Counted from the stretch's first letter, positions 34,407 to 43,605 are shown. The stretch is 64,000 bases of DNA from CBDIBC01 sp965276635 (GCA_965276635.1 CBDIBC010000004.1:248001-312000), one strand, 5' to 3'. Numbers and translations: made by a program. The notes: generated from the sequence alone by a model not told the origin.

Positions 34407-35989
34407 GGCAACCCACGCCAAGACCGCATCACCGAACGACCCGCCGGCAGCACGGCAAGCGGGCGGCTGCCGTTCTCCTCACCCTCGGACTTGCGCTCCT
34501 CCTCAGCCCACTCCACGCCACAACGTCGACGGCATCCGCGCAAAACATCCCCACCACGTCGACGCCCACACCCACATCGAGCCAGGGCTGGATCCGATTC
34601 GGCCACTTCGCGTCCGACAATGGACCTGTCACCGTCCGGCTCGACGACACCACCATCTCCACCGACGCCACCTTCGAGACCGTCACCCCTTACCACGCGG
34701 TTACACCAGGAGCGCACACCCTCACCGTCGCCACCAGCAACGGTACCGAAACCTCCACGACAGTAACGGTCGCCGGCGGGGGAGCAGTGACCGTCAGCGC
34801 AGTGCAAGGCGGGAGCGGTCTGGTGTTGCGCTGGTTCGCTGACGACCTCTCCCCCCCGCCAGCCGGGCAAGCCAAGGTTCGCCTCATCGACACCACCATC
34901 TCGCTGCCCGAGGCACGGGCCCAATTCGTCGCTACCTCGATCGACCCCAACGCCCTCCAAGGCGCAACGTCGAACCCGAACGTGGTGGTCACCGACACGA
35001 CTACGTTCCCCCAAGCGTCTCCCTACATCCCCATCCCGGCCGGCCTCTACCGCGTCAACATCCTCGGAAACACCGGCAACGGCGTCGTTAGCGGCAAGAA
35101 CTGGACAGTGAACGCCGGATCGGTCGTCTCACTCGTCGTGCTTCACGCCCCCACCGGCGCCACGCTCGAAGTCCTCGCAGACGCCGCCGGTGCAGCCGCC
35201 GCACCCGTCGGAGGGATGGCCACTGGATTCGGCGGCGCTTCCCGCCTCCTTCACCCTCCGGCCCCACACGACACGCTCTGGATCATCGGCGGCGGTGTCC
35301 TCATCATGGTCGGCACCGCCGTGGCTTGGCGCCGAACGCAGAGGCCGTCCCTCCATGGCCGGACGATCGTCGGTGCGCTCGCAGCCATTATCGTCGCCGC
35401 ATCTGTCGTTTCGCTCCCCTGGCCGAGCGGCCACCGAACCCCCCACACACTGCCGGTCGGCGCGCCGGCACATGCCCTCGTGGGGGTCCCCACCGGCGGG
35501 CCGTCCACGGCAGTCGATCTCTCGGCCGCGCCGACCCCTCCATCTAACCTCACGCAAACACCGACCGCGCTGGCCATCCCCGCTATCGGCCTGCGAGCAC
35601 CGGTCGTCCAGCTCGGAGAAAACTCTGACGGATCAGCCCAAGTCCCCACCACGACAACGGTCGTGGGCTGGTACACCGGCAGCCCGGTCCCCGGGCAACC
35701 CGGACCGGCGGTCATTCTCGGCCATGTCGACTCAGCATCGGGCCCAGCCGTCTTCTTCCGGCTCCAAACCCTAACCGCAGGCGCCATCATTACCGTCGGC
35801 GAAGGAGCAACGACGGTGCGATTCGCCGTCCAACAGGTCAGCACATACACCAAGGACAACTTCCCAACCCAGGCAGTCTTCGGTGCCGTCCCCGACCGCG
35901 CCATCCGCCTCGTCACCTGCGGCGGCTTGTTTGACCGGGCCACCGGCCACTACCAAGACAACGTGGTCGTCTACGGCACCGAGGTCTGA
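34403..35989 (+). CDS. DUF4397 domain fused to a membrane hairpin and class F-like sortase
   Basis: A 528-residue secreted, membrane-tethered protein. Signal peptide about 1-47; DUF4397 beta-sandwich about 62-258 (WIRFGHFASDNGPVTVRLDD, VRLIDTTISLPEARAQF, IPAGLYRVNILG); two membrane helices about 292-309 and 321-340 joined by a short basic loop, forming a hairpin; sortase domain about 385-528. The sortase has H441 (ILGHVDS), C506 (RLVTCGG) and R512 (FDRATGHY). All catalytic residues are present, so it should cleave and transpeptidate. A DUF4397-sortase fusion in a glycan operon is unusual. Possible jobs are anchoring a protein or the glycan machinery to the wall. No obvious sortase substrate lies in the operon. 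Confidence 0.88.
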   Translation: MRQPTPRPHHRTTRRQHGKRAAAVLLTLGLALLLSPLHATTSTASAQNIPTTSTPTPTSSQGWIRFGHFASDNGPVTVRLDDTTISTDATFETVTPYHAVTPGAHTLTVATSNGTETSTTVTVAGGGAVTVSAVQGGSGLVLRWFADDLSPPPAGQAKVRLIDTTISLPEARAQFVATSIDPNALQGATSNPNVVVTDTTTFPQASPYIPIPAGLYRVNILGNTGNGVVSGKNWTVNAGSVVSLVVLHAPTGATLEVLADAAGAAAAPVGGMATGFGGASRLLHPPAPHDTLWIIGGGVLIMVGTAVAWRRTQRPSLHGRTIVGALAAIIVAASVVSLPWPSGHRTPHTLPVGAPAHALVGVPTGGPSTAVDLSAAPTPPSNLTQTPTALAIPAIGLRAPVVQLGENSDGSAQVPTTTTVVGWYTGSPVPGQPGPAVILGHVDSASGPAVFFRLQTLTAGAIITVGEGATTVRFAVQQVSTYTKDNFPTQAVFGAVPDRAIRLVTCGGLFDRATGHYQDNVVVYGTEV

Positions 35990-35991
35990 GC

Positions 35992-36480
35992 GTGGCCTGG
36001 GGTCGCCTCGTCCGCTATTCGCTCGTCTCGATCATCTCGTTAGTCGTGAGCGCAGCAACACTGCTGGTATGCACAGCTGTGCTCGGTTGGGATGCGACGT
36101 GGTCGAACACGCTGGCAACACTGGCCGGGACCCTGCCATCGTTCCAGCTCAACCGCCGATGGGTGTGGCGCCACACCGGACGAAGTCACCTCCGGACCGA
36201 GATGGTCCCCTTCTGGGCCCTCGCACTTGCCGGCTGGGGATCCTCCACGCTCTGTGTCCGACTCGCCGCCGAAACAGCGTCCCACTATCACCTCTCGCAA
36301 GCGGACACCGGCGTAGCGGTCACAGCGTCCGCAATGGTTGCCTTCGGGATCCTTTGGGTCGTCAAGTTTGCCATCTTCAACAGGTTTATCTTCGTCGCCG
36401 CCTCAACGCCGCCCATCGCCGTCACCCCGAGTGACCGATTTGTCGCTGATCCCATGGCGCGAACAACGTCCCGGTACTGA
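35992..36480 (+). CDS. GtrA-family membrane protein
   Basis: A 162-residue protein with four membrane helices and the GtrA pattern: RLVRYSLVSIISLVVSAATL at the start, NTLATLAGTLPSFQLNRRWVW in the first loop, and IFNRFIFV at the end of the last helix. GtrA proteins are thought to flip polyprenyl-phosphate-linked sugars. The GTG start lies 2 nt after the sortase gene's stop, so it is the last gene of the operon. It converges with the hemerythrin at 36499, 18 nt away. Confidence 0.88.
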   Translation: MAWGRLVRYSLVSIISLVVSAATLLVCTAVLGWDATWSNTLATLAGTLPSFQLNRRWVWRHTGRSHLRTEMVPFWALALAGWGSSTLCVRLAAETASHYHLSQADTGVAVTASAMVAFGILWVVKFAIFNRFIFVAASTPPIAVTPSDRFVADPMARTTSRY

Positions 36481-36498
36481 GGCGGCAGCGCGAGGGTG

Positions 36499-36987
36499 TC
36501 AGAGGCGGCGCAGGACGGCGCCTTTGACGCGGACCCGCAGCGAGGTGAGGCCGGAGCGCCTCCGGCGCTCCAGCAGAGATATCATCGCCGAGCCGAGCGC
36601 CTGGAGCTCGTGATCGCCGAGGTACCTGGCCTGGGGGAACATATCCTTTTCTTCTTCACCGGCATGGTGGTGCAGCGTCGTGGTGAAGGCATCCCATTCG
36701 ATCTGGAAGTCTTCGCTGGTCGTCTCGGTGCGTATGGCTGCGGCGAGGCGGTCCGAGACCGCCCGGTGCTCGGCGTGGGCGATCGCTACCAGCGGGCTGA
36801 CCTTGCTGATGGCCGGGTAGTACAGCCTGTCCTCAATCTGCATGTGGATGTCCAGCTCGACCATCAGCCGGTCGATCAGGCTCCCGTGTTCGGGTGAACC
36901 GGCGATGGCATCATCGATCTGGTCAGTGAGGTTCCGCAGCAGCCGATGGTGGTCGGCGAGCACTTCATTGGCGTCCTTAGCCTTCAT
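36499..36987 (-). CDS. Hemerythrin-like HHE domain protein
   Basis: A 162-residue four-helix protein with H13/H14 (ADHHRLL), H48-x3-E52 (IHMQIEDRL), H71/H74 (AHAEHRAV) and HHHAGEEEKDMF (H106-108, E111/E112). This is the expected diiron ligand set. The gene overlaps the end of the Rieske gene by 11 nt and is its downstream partner. The pair may couple electron delivery or oxidant sensing to a bound diiron centre; that is inference. ATG 36987 was chosen, as earlier in-frame starts have no similarity. Confidence 0.87.
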   Translation of the reverse strand: MKAKDANEVLADHHRLLRNLTDQIDDAIAGSPEHGSLIDRLMVELDIHMQIEDRLYYPAISKVSPLVAIAHAEHRAVSDRLAAAIRTETTSEDFQIEWDAFTTTLHHHAGEEEKDMFPQARYLGDHELQALGSAMISLLERRRRSGLTSLRVRVKGAVLRRL

Positions 36988-37948
36988 GCTGGCTGACTTC
37001 GTCCGGCGGCTCCGAGCGCACTCCTGGGCGGCGACGGACCTCGATCTGGCCGTCATGCTCCCGCACATCGTAGGACGGCAGTGGCGCACTCGCCGGCCCG
37101 CGGGTCACGGCGCCGTGGTCAAGATCGAAGCAGGACCCGTGCCAGGGGCACACCAGGTCGCCTCGGTAGAGCCACCCGTCGACCATCGGGGCGCCGAGGT
37201 GTGGACAGCGCTCGCCCAGTGCGTGGATCTGGGTGCCACTGCGGACCAGGACCATGCCCACGCTGTCGGTGACGACCTGGCGCGGTCGGCCCTGTTCGAG
37301 CTCTGCGACGGGCAATACGGGCACGAAGTCGGCGGGTCCGAGCTCGTTGGTCGAGTGGTCGACGCCGACCTGGTGCCGAAAGACGAGATTTCCGCCGAGA
37401 AAGCTGCTGGCCACGGTCAGGCCATATCCGAGACCGCTACATACACGCGCCCTCTGGCGATAGCCGCGACGACGGTCGTTCCACGACGCAATACACAGGC
37501 TGAGGGCGGCTGCGTTGACAATCCCATGCACTAGACCAGCGCGCCGCATCTCATCGTGGGTGTATTGCCAGTCGGCGAGCCCGGTAACGGCGGCCGCGGT
37601 GCTGCCGGCTACACCGACACCAAGAGTGAGCCGGGCCGCCTCGCGGAACCCGGGTGGGCGCGGCGCCAGCGCGTCGAGCGCATCGAGGACCAGCGTCGCC
37701 GTCCACGCACCTATAGGCATCGTGGCCAACATCGGATGGACGGGATGGCCCACGTGCGTGCCGTTCAACGCATTCCGAACCCGGTCGCTGGCACCACCAA
37801 AGAGGGTGAAAGTCAAGGCCATGCCGTGTTCGAGTCGGTAACTCGGCCCGTCGAGCCACTTCAGGCGCTCCGCTGCCCTGGTAGCAGACTCGACGGCATT
37901 CCCAACTCGCCGACTCCAGCCGATCACCATGTGATGATCGTGTCCCAC
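36977..37948 (-). CDS. Membrane protein with DUF2231 region and C-terminal Rieske [2Fe-2S] domain
   Basis: A 323-residue protein. The N-terminal helix-rich DUF2231-like membrane part spans about 60-195 (GTHVGHPVHPMLATMPIGAW, GLADWQYTHDE, GIVNAAALSL). The Rieske domain is about 205-310, with cluster ligands C248/H250 (CPHLG) and C267/H270 (CPWHG). The domain belongs to the soluble ferredoxin-like type with LDHGAVTRGPASAPLPSYDV. It is likely an electron carrier tethered to the membrane. Its stop overlaps the hemerythrin start. Palindromes lie 200-290 nt upstream of its start. Confidence 0.88.
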   Translation of the reverse strand: MGHDHHMVIGWSRRVGNAVESATRAAERLKWLDGPSYRLEHGMALTFTLFGGASDRVRNALNGTHVGHPVHPMLATMPIGAWTATLVLDALDALAPRPPGFREAARLTLGVGVAGSTAAAVTGLADWQYTHDEMRRAGLVHGIVNAAALSLCIASWNDRRRGYRQRARVCSGLGYGLTVASSFLGGNLVFRHQVGVDHSTNELGPADFVPVLPVAELEQGRPRQVVTDSVGMVLVRSGTQIHALGERCPHLGAPMVDGWLYRGDLVCPWHGSCFDLDHGAVTRGPASAPLPSYDVREHDGQIEVRRRPGVRSEPPDEVSQHEG

Positions 37949-38313
37949 AAACCGTCATACCGCAAGCCCCCGTCCCAGTAGGGTGGCTCGCGGCCACCGA
38001 GCTCACGGCTCAATTCAACCAGACCTGAAGGGCGTCGCCAACGGCCGCAATGACACGCCGTCCGATAGCCGAATGGGCGAATGCAGGCGGTCGTCGCCAC
38101 GGGGTTTGTGCGACAGTGTTACGGAGGCGAGGTCGTTCAGCTCGCTTCAGCACTCCACCACGAGAATTCTCGGGTCGAGGGCCTGGAGGTCGGCTCGATC
38201 AGAACTGCATAGTGTGCATAGTGTGTACGCACCCACTATGGCGACATCTCTAAATGGGTGGGGCATGCGCTAGTGCGTTGACTCTTCAATCTCGGGAACG
38301 GACGCGGCCGGCA
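37949..38313. promoter_or_regulatory. 365-nt upstream region of the Rieske/hemerythrin operon with palindromes
   Basis: No gene was recognised. There are two direct copies of CATAGTG (38208-38214, 38217-38223) and one inverted copy CACTATG (38234-38240), and a perfect 12-bp palindrome CGAGAATTCTCG (38161-38172). All are compatible with transcription-factor binding sites. The area near 38200-38260 is AT-rich for this genome. Confidence 0.4.
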
Positions 38314-39510
38314 TCAGACGGGAAGCACGAATTCTGGCAATGGGTGGCGATAGAGTTTGGCGGCGTTCTCGCAACACATCATCCTCAGCTCGTCATTGGG
38401 AATGTGGCCCCACAGTTTCTCTATCACGATTTGAGTGTCTGGCCACGTTCCGTCACCGTGCGGGAAATCGGTTTCCACCATGATGTTCTCGACGCCGATC
38501 CGGTGGCGGGTGTCAATGGTGGATGGGTCATCAATGGTGCAGAAGGAGAAGTTTCGTTTGACGACGTCTGCCGGTCGCTCGACCCACCCGGCTCCATAAC
38601 CGGAACGATCCATGAGATTGTCGAGCCGGTCGAGAAGCATGGCGACCCACCCGATCCCGCCTTCGCTCATGGCAATCTTCAGCGACGGGTTCTCATACGG
38701 GTAGCCGGACCACAACCACTCAGCACACGAACCCAACGACAGCGCGCCGAACAGCGTTGCGCCAAGCTGCAGTCCGGGTGCCCCCTCGGGAATCACGATG
38801 CCGCCGGAACTTCCGACGTGCAGCGACAGGACGGTGTCGGTCTCGATACAGGCCAGGATGATCGGATCCCAGTGCGACCGGTCCCACAGGGTGGGGAGCC
38901 CGATCAGGTGGGGACGCTCCGGCATGCTGATGGCGGTGAAGCCGCGCTCGGCGTTCCGGTGGATCTCCGCTGCCGCCACCTGTGGGTCGCGCAGAAATGC
39001 GATCCCGAGGGGGATGATCCGGGTCGGGTGTGCGCTGTACCACTCCTCGTAGAGCCAATCGTTCCAGGCCCGGACGCAGGCTTGACCGAGCTCTGGATCC
39101 TTGGCGTTGAAGAAGACCCGCCCGCAAAAACCCGTGATCATAGACGGGAAATTGACGGCCGCCCATATGCCATTGATGTCCATGTCGCGCACGCGTGCGT
39201 CGACGTCGTAGCAGCTTGGGCGCATCTGGTCGAAGCGCACGGGCTCAAAATTCTGAGTAGGGCGGCGTCCGGCGATTGCGTTCATACCCGGTTGGGTAAA
39301 CAGCTCGTCCTCGAACTCCCAGATCTGTTGTCCCTCCGGCGTGTCGACCACCTGTGGTGCGCGGTCTTGAAGGTGAGCCGGGAGACGGCCGGCAAACGCG
39401 TGCGGGGGCTCAACGACATGGTCGTCGACGGATATCACGGTGTACTTCAGTTCCCGAGGTGAAGGCTCAGGCAAGAAGAGCTCTTCAGAAAGTTCAGGTG
39501 TGTGTGTCAC
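38314..39510 (-). CDS. Amidohydrolase family 2 (ACMSD-like) metal-dependent hydrolase/decarboxylase
   Basis: A 398-residue TIM-barrel protein of the amidohydrolase-2 family. Likely metal-site pieces are VISVDDHVVEPP (where HxH is replaced by DDH), LSLHVGSSGG, and VETDFPHGDGTWPD near the C-terminus with its conserved Asp. IAMSEGGIGWVAMLLDRLD is a family marker. GTG 39510 has CAGGAG upstream. It is a paralogue of the protein at 42319 on the opposite strand. The substrate is unknown; relatives include decarboxylases and hydrolases of ring-cleavage products. It is downstream of the ligase and crotonase genes in the same leftward operon. Confidence 0.85.
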   Translation of the reverse strand: MTHTPELSEELFLPEPSPRELKYTVISVDDHVVEPPHAFAGRLPAHLQDRAPQVVDTPEGQQIWEFEDELFTQPGMNAIAGRRPTQNFEPVRFDQMRPSCYDVDARVRDMDINGIWAAVNFPSMITGFCGRVFFNAKDPELGQACVRAWNDWLYEEWYSAHPTRIIPLGIAFLRDPQVAAAEIHRNAERGFTAISMPERPHLIGLPTLWDRSHWDPIILACIETDTVLSLHVGSSGGIVIPEGAPGLQLGATLFGALSLGSCAEWLWSGYPYENPSLKIAMSEGGIGWVAMLLDRLDNLMDRSGYGAGWVERPADVVKRNFSFCTIDDPSTIDTRHRIGVENIMVETDFPHGDGTWPDTQIVIEKLWGHIPNDELRMMCCENAAKLYRHPLPEFVLPV

Positions 39511-39566
39511 GCGTGCTCCTGACGGTTGACCGGGGAACTTCCACTCCCTGTCACCCTCGGTCCCGA

Positions 39567-40472
39567 TCAGCGGGCCGGGATCGGGCCCTCGACGGCATCG
39601 GGGACGGACAGCCGCATCGGTGGCGGCTTCCGCCAGTCGGCCACACCGTCCTCGGGGACGGCGACCGGGTACTTGCTCTCGTGGACCTCGGCCCAATGGG
39701 AGTGGTTGAGCTGGTGCAGGGTGAAGCAGGCCTGTAGCGAGTTGTAGAAGCCCATGTTGTCAACCGTCTGGTTCACCGACTCCTTGATGAGGAGGGACGT
39801 GACCGTCGGTCGCTCAGCGATGCGGCGGGCGAAAGCCAGGGTCTGCTCGTCGAGCTGGTCGGTCGGGAAGACCTTGCTCACCATGCCCAGGCGATGGGCC
39901 TCGTGGACGTCCATGGCATCGCCGGTCAGCATGAGCTCCTTGGCCTTGCGTGGCCCGAACTCCCAGGGGTGCCCGAAGTACTCGACCCCGCACATCCCCA
40001 GCCGAGTGCCCACCACGTCGGCGAACAGCACGTTCTCGGCCCCCACGATGAGGTCACAGGCCCACATCAGCATCAGCCCGGCGGCGAACACCGTCCCTTG
40101 CACCTGGGCGATGGTGATCTTGCGCAGGTTGCGCCAACGCAGCGTGTTTTGGAAGTAGTAGTGCCACTCCTGGAGCATGCGGGCCTCGGCACCCTCCCGA
40201 GTGGCCCCGTTGATCGTGCTGGTGGGATGGGTGGTCCGGTCCTCGATGGCCTGGGCCGAGCCCATGTCGTGGCCGGAGGAGAACAGTGGGCCGGTGCCGC
40301 CCAGGATGACCACTCGGACCTTGTCGTCCTCCTCGGCCCGACGGAAGGCATCGTCCAGCTCGACCAGGAGCCCCCGGTTCTGTGCGTTCCGGGTGTCGGG
40401 ACGGTCGAGCATGATGCGGACCACCCGCCCGTCCTCGAGCTGCTCGTACTGTATGAACTGGTACTCAGGCAT
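39567..40472 (-). CDS. Enoyl-CoA hydratase/isomerase (crotonase superfamily)
   Basis: A 301-residue crotonase. The oxyanion-hole strand is GPLFSSGHDMGSA, and the second hole is AQVQGTVFAAGLMLMWACD. The usual active-site Glu positions are not clearly conserved (DVVGTRLGMCGVEYFGHPWE), so hydration may not be its reaction. LTGDAMDVHEAHRLGMVSKVF is typical. The long C-terminus fits a trimerising helix. ATG 40472 with GAGGAA upstream is preferred. It lies between the acyl-CoA ligase and amidohydrolase genes, which points to a CoA-thioester catabolic route. Confidence 0.88.
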   Translation of the reverse strand: MPEYQFIQYEQLEDGRVVRIMLDRPDTRNAQNRGLLVELDDAFRRAEEDDKVRVVILGGTGPLFSSGHDMGSAQAIEDRTTHPTSTINGATREGAEARMLQEWHYYFQNTLRWRNLRKITIAQVQGTVFAAGLMLMWACDLIVGAENVLFADVVGTRLGMCGVEYFGHPWEFGPRKAKELMLTGDAMDVHEAHRLGMVSKVFPTDQLDEQTLAFARRIAERPTVTSLLIKESVNQTVDNMGFYNSLQACFTLHQLNHSHWAEVHESKYPVAVPEDGVADWRKPPPMRLSVPDAVEGPIPAR

Positions 40473-40536
40473 CGTCGCGTTCCTCTCGGTCTTCATGATG
40501 GTGGACGGTTGCTGCCGGGCGCCCGATAGGCGGGGC

Positions 40537-42048
40537 CTAGGAGCGGGACTCGACCTCGGGGTCCGGGTCGGGCCCGTCTCGCTCGGCCACCAGGGCGGCT
40601 CGGCTCAGCTTCATGGCATCGCTTCGGGGCAGCCTGTCTACGAACTCCACCGTCTTGGGCACCTTGTACGGCGCCAACCGCTCCCGGGCGAAACCGATGA
40701 CGTCGTCGGCGGCGAGCGGGCTGGTCGGGTCGACCGGCGCGACGATGGCGTGGACGCGTCGCCCCCACTGCGGATCCCGCAGCCCGATGACCACGACGTC
40801 GGCAATGGCGGGATGCTCGCTCACCGCCGCTTCGACCTCGGCCGGGAACACGTTGGCCGCGCCGGTGACGATCATGTCGACCCGGCGATCGGCGATATAG
40901 AGGAAGCCTTCGTCGTCGAGCCGGCCCATATCTCCGACGGTGACGAAGCCGTCGTCGGTCCGAGGCATGGGGGCGACGTTGTCGCCGACGTACGAGGCAC
41001 CCGGCCCGGTCGGGGTGCGCATATAGATGCTGCCGACCTCGCCGGGTGGTAGGACACGGCCCTCAGCGTCGAGGATCTCGATCTCGGTGTCGCTGAAGCC
41101 CCGTCCGAGTGTCCCGGGGTGTGCGAGCCACTCGTCGCCGCGGCAGATGACCAGGCCGTGCATCTCCGAGGCGCCGTAGCTCAAGAAGAAGTGCTCCGGT
41201 CCCACCAGGTCGCACCAGCGCCGGCCCAACCACACGGGCAGCGGCGACGCACCCTGTTGCACCCAGTCGATCGACGAGAAGTCGCGCCCGTCGATCCCCG
41301 GAACTTGAGCCAGCCGCTGGAGCATGGGGGTGGCCCCGATGAAACCGGTGATCCGGTGGCGTTCGATCAGGTCGAGGATGCGGGGGGCGTTGAACCGCTC
41401 GAGCAGCACGACCTGGACGCCGGCCATCAGGTTCCTCAAGGCGGTGAAGCCGTTGGTGTGATACAGCGGCGCCGGCACCAGGACCCGCTGGGGCTGAGGC
41501 AGCGGCCCGTACGCCTCGACCACCGTCGAGGTGCCGTTACCCTCGATGTAGATGCCCGGGCTGGTGATGACGATCACCTTGGGCGTGCCGGTGGAACCCG
41601 AGCTGCACACCCCCCACCCGTGCGGCGGGGTCACCTCGGGCAGCGGCTCCGTCGATGCCGAGAGGCTGTCGTCGAAGATGTCGGCGTGATCGGCGTCGAT
41701 GATCAGGCGAGGGGCGAGGGCGGCCAGAACCCGTCCCCGCTCCCAGTCGGGGAGGTCCCAGCGCATGGGGACGACGACCGCGCCCACCTTCCAGCCGGCG
41801 AAGCATGCCATCAGGTGCTCGGGCGAGTTGCGCAGGCATACGGCCAGGTACTCACCGACCTGGATGCCTCGCTCGGCGAGCACCCGGGCCAACTGGGTGG
41901 ACCGGTCGTCGATCTCCCCCCAAGTGACCACCCGCTCGCTGCCGTCCTCGGCTGCGAAGATCACACCGACACCGTCGGGATCCTTCGTGGCCACCTCGTG
42001 GATCTGCGTGCCGAAGGGCACGCCCTCGTCGGCCGGCACCGATGTCAT
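40537..42048 (-). CDS. AMP-forming acyl-CoA synthetase
   Basis: A 503-residue ANL-family ligase that activates a carboxylate to its CoA thioester. It has the P-loop-like SSGSTGTPK, the adenylate motif around SYGASEMHGL, the hinge with GDMGRLDDEGFLYIADR, VNVFPAEVEAAV-like ANVFPAEVEAAV, and the catalytic Lys in RSDAMKLSR. ATG 42048 has CCGGAGG 5-6 nt upstream; the frame is open much further, but that is a shadow. First gene of the leftward ligase-crotonase-amidohydrolase operon, divergent from the operon at 42319. The carboxylate is unknown. Confidence 0.9.
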   Translation of the reverse strand: MTSVPADEGVPFGTQIHEVATKDPDGVGVIFAAEDGSERVVTWGEIDDRSTQLARVLAERGIQVGEYLAVCLRNSPEHLMACFAGWKVGAVVVPMRWDLPDWERGRVLAALAPRLIIDADHADIFDDSLSASTEPLPEVTPPHGWGVCSSGSTGTPKVIVITSPGIYIEGNGTSTVVEAYGPLPQPQRVLVPAPLYHTNGFTALRNLMAGVQVVLLERFNAPRILDLIERHRITGFIGATPMLQRLAQVPGIDGRDFSSIDWVQQGASPLPVWLGRRWCDLVGPEHFFLSYGASEMHGLVICRGDEWLAHPGTLGRGFSDTEIEILDAEGRVLPPGEVGSIYMRTPTGPGASYVGDNVAPMPRTDDGFVTVGDMGRLDDEGFLYIADRRVDMIVTGAANVFPAEVEAAVSEHPAIADVVVIGLRDPQWGRRVHAIVAPVDPTSPLAADDVIGFARERLAPYKVPKTVEFVDRLPRSDAMKLSRAALVAERDGPDPDPEVESRS

Positions 42049-42318
42049 CTGAACCTCCGGTTCCCTGTCGTCCTGCACCGTTCGTCCTGCACCGTCGTCC
42101 TCCACGTCGCCCTGTGTTGGTCCTGCCCGGGCCCCACTCCATGCCCAGGCACGGCCTCCCTGAGAACACCCACATCGCGGCGGGAAGCCCACGTTCTCAC
42201 AACCCGGGCTTCCCGTACCATTCTGGTGGCGGCGATGGATCCTGGGGTCAGCGTGCCCCCACCCTGAGGGGCAAGCTACGCTAGCTAGGCACACAGCGAA
42301 TCGAAGGGGGTCCCGCAA

Positions 42319-43605
42319 ATGGACGCGGAAGACATGATCTTGGTGAGCGTCGACGACCACGTGGTCGAACCGCCCAACGTCTTCGAAGGGCGGCTCCCGG
42401 CCAAGTACGTCGAGCTGGCGCCCCAATTCTTGACTCGGGCCGACGGGACCAGCGCCTGGCTCTATGAGGGCGTCGAGCTCGGCAACATCGCACTGAACTC
42501 CGTGGCCGGTCGACCTCCGGACGAGTACGGCATGGAGCCGACCTCCTTCGATCAGATTCGACCCGGTTGCTATGACATCAACGAGCGCGTGGCCGACATG
42601 GACGCCAACGGCGTGCTCGGTTCGTTGTGCTTCCCTTCGTTCCCGCAGTTCTGCGGGCAGCTGTTCGCCCGCACCAACGACAAGGACGTGGCCCTGGCCA
42701 TGATCCGGGCCTATAACGACTGGCACATCGATGAGTGGTGCGGCACCCATCCGGGACGGTTCATCCCGTGTGCGCTGCCCGCCATCTGGGACCCGGAGGT
42801 GTTGGCCGGCGAGGTCCGGCGAACCGCCGCCAAAGGCGCCCACGCCGTCACCTTCTCGGAGAACCCGTCCAGACTCGGCTGGCCGAGTGTCCACACCGAT
42901 CATTGGGACCCGTTCTGGAAGGCGTGCTCGGATGAGCAGGTCGTGGTGTGCATGCACATAGGCTCGTCATCGGAGCTTGTGATCACGTCGCCCGACGCGC
43001 CGGTCGACGTGCTGATCAGCCTTTCGCCGATGAACATCGTCAAGGCTGCCGCCGACCTCATCTGGTCGCCGGTGCTGCGCAAGTTCCCCGATCTCAAGAT
43101 TGCCCTCTCCGAGGGCGGGATCGGCTGGATCCCGTACTTCCTGGAGCGCATTGACTACAACTACCAAAAGCACCACTACTGGACCGGCCAGGACTTCGGG
43201 GACAAGCTGCCCAGCGAGGTGTTCAACGAGCACGTCATCACTTGCTTCATCGATGACGCCTTCGGGGTAGCCAGCCGGGACTTCTTGAACATGGACAACG
43301 TCACCTGGGAGTGCGACTACCCCCACTCCGACACCACCTGGCCCACCGCTCCCGAGCAGCTGTGGAAGTACATCGGCGAGCTCCCCGAGAACGACATCAA
43401 CCGCGTGACCCACCTCAACGCCATGAACCACTTCAGCTACGACCCCTTCTCGACCATCTCCAAGGAGAAGGCGACCGTACGCTCGCTGCGCGAGCGAGCC
43501 GCCGGTCGTGATGTCTCCATTCGCTCCACACGCAAGGGTCCGGCTGTCCCGCACGCGGTACTGGCGCAGGACCTCGGGAACTTCAAGGCGATGCCGGTGG
43601 AGTGA
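42319..43605 (+). CDS. Amidohydrolase family 2 (ACMSD-like) metal-dependent hydrolase/decarboxylase
   Basis: A 428-residue TIM-barrel protein. It begins MILVSVDDHVVEPPNVFEGRL, almost the same opening as the paralogue at 38314, with VCMHIGSSSELVI in the middle, IALSEGGIGWIPYFLERIDYN, and WECDYPHSDTTWP providing the metal-site Asp. The C-terminal 40 residues (KEKATVRSLRERAAG onwards) are extra and basic. CGAAGGGGG lies upstream of the ATG. First gene of a rightward operon with an aldehyde dehydrogenase, a VOC protein and a third amidohydrolase. The substrate is unknown. Confidence 0.87.
   Translation: MDAEDMILVSVDDHVVEPPNVFEGRLPAKYVELAPQFLTRADGTSAWLYEGVELGNIALNSVAGRPPDEYGMEPTSFDQIRPGCYDINERVADMDANGVLGSLCFPSFPQFCGQLFARTNDKDVALAMIRAYNDWHIDEWCGTHPGRFIPCALPAIWDPEVLAGEVRRTAAKGAHAVTFSENPSRLGWPSVHTDHWDPFWKACSDEQVVVCMHIGSSSELVITSPDAPVDVLISLSPMNIVKAAADLIWSPVLRKFPDLKIALSEGGIGWIPYFLERIDYNYQKHHYWTGQDFGDKLPSEVFNEHVITCFIDDAFGVASRDFLNMDNVTWECDYPHSDTTWPTAPEQLWKYIGELPENDINRVTHLNAMNHFSYDPFSTISKEKATVRSLRERAAGRDVSIRSTRKGPAVPHAVLAQDLGNFKAMPVE

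Noticed and set aside
42242..42251. CTGGGGTCA resembling the arm of the 5498 palindrome
   Set aside because: Only nine bases match and there is no inverted partner nearby; chance is likely.
42049..42957. N-terminal extension of the acyl-CoA ligase frame
   Set aside because: Extends over the divergent region and amidohydrolase; the true start at 42048 has a good ribosome-binding site.
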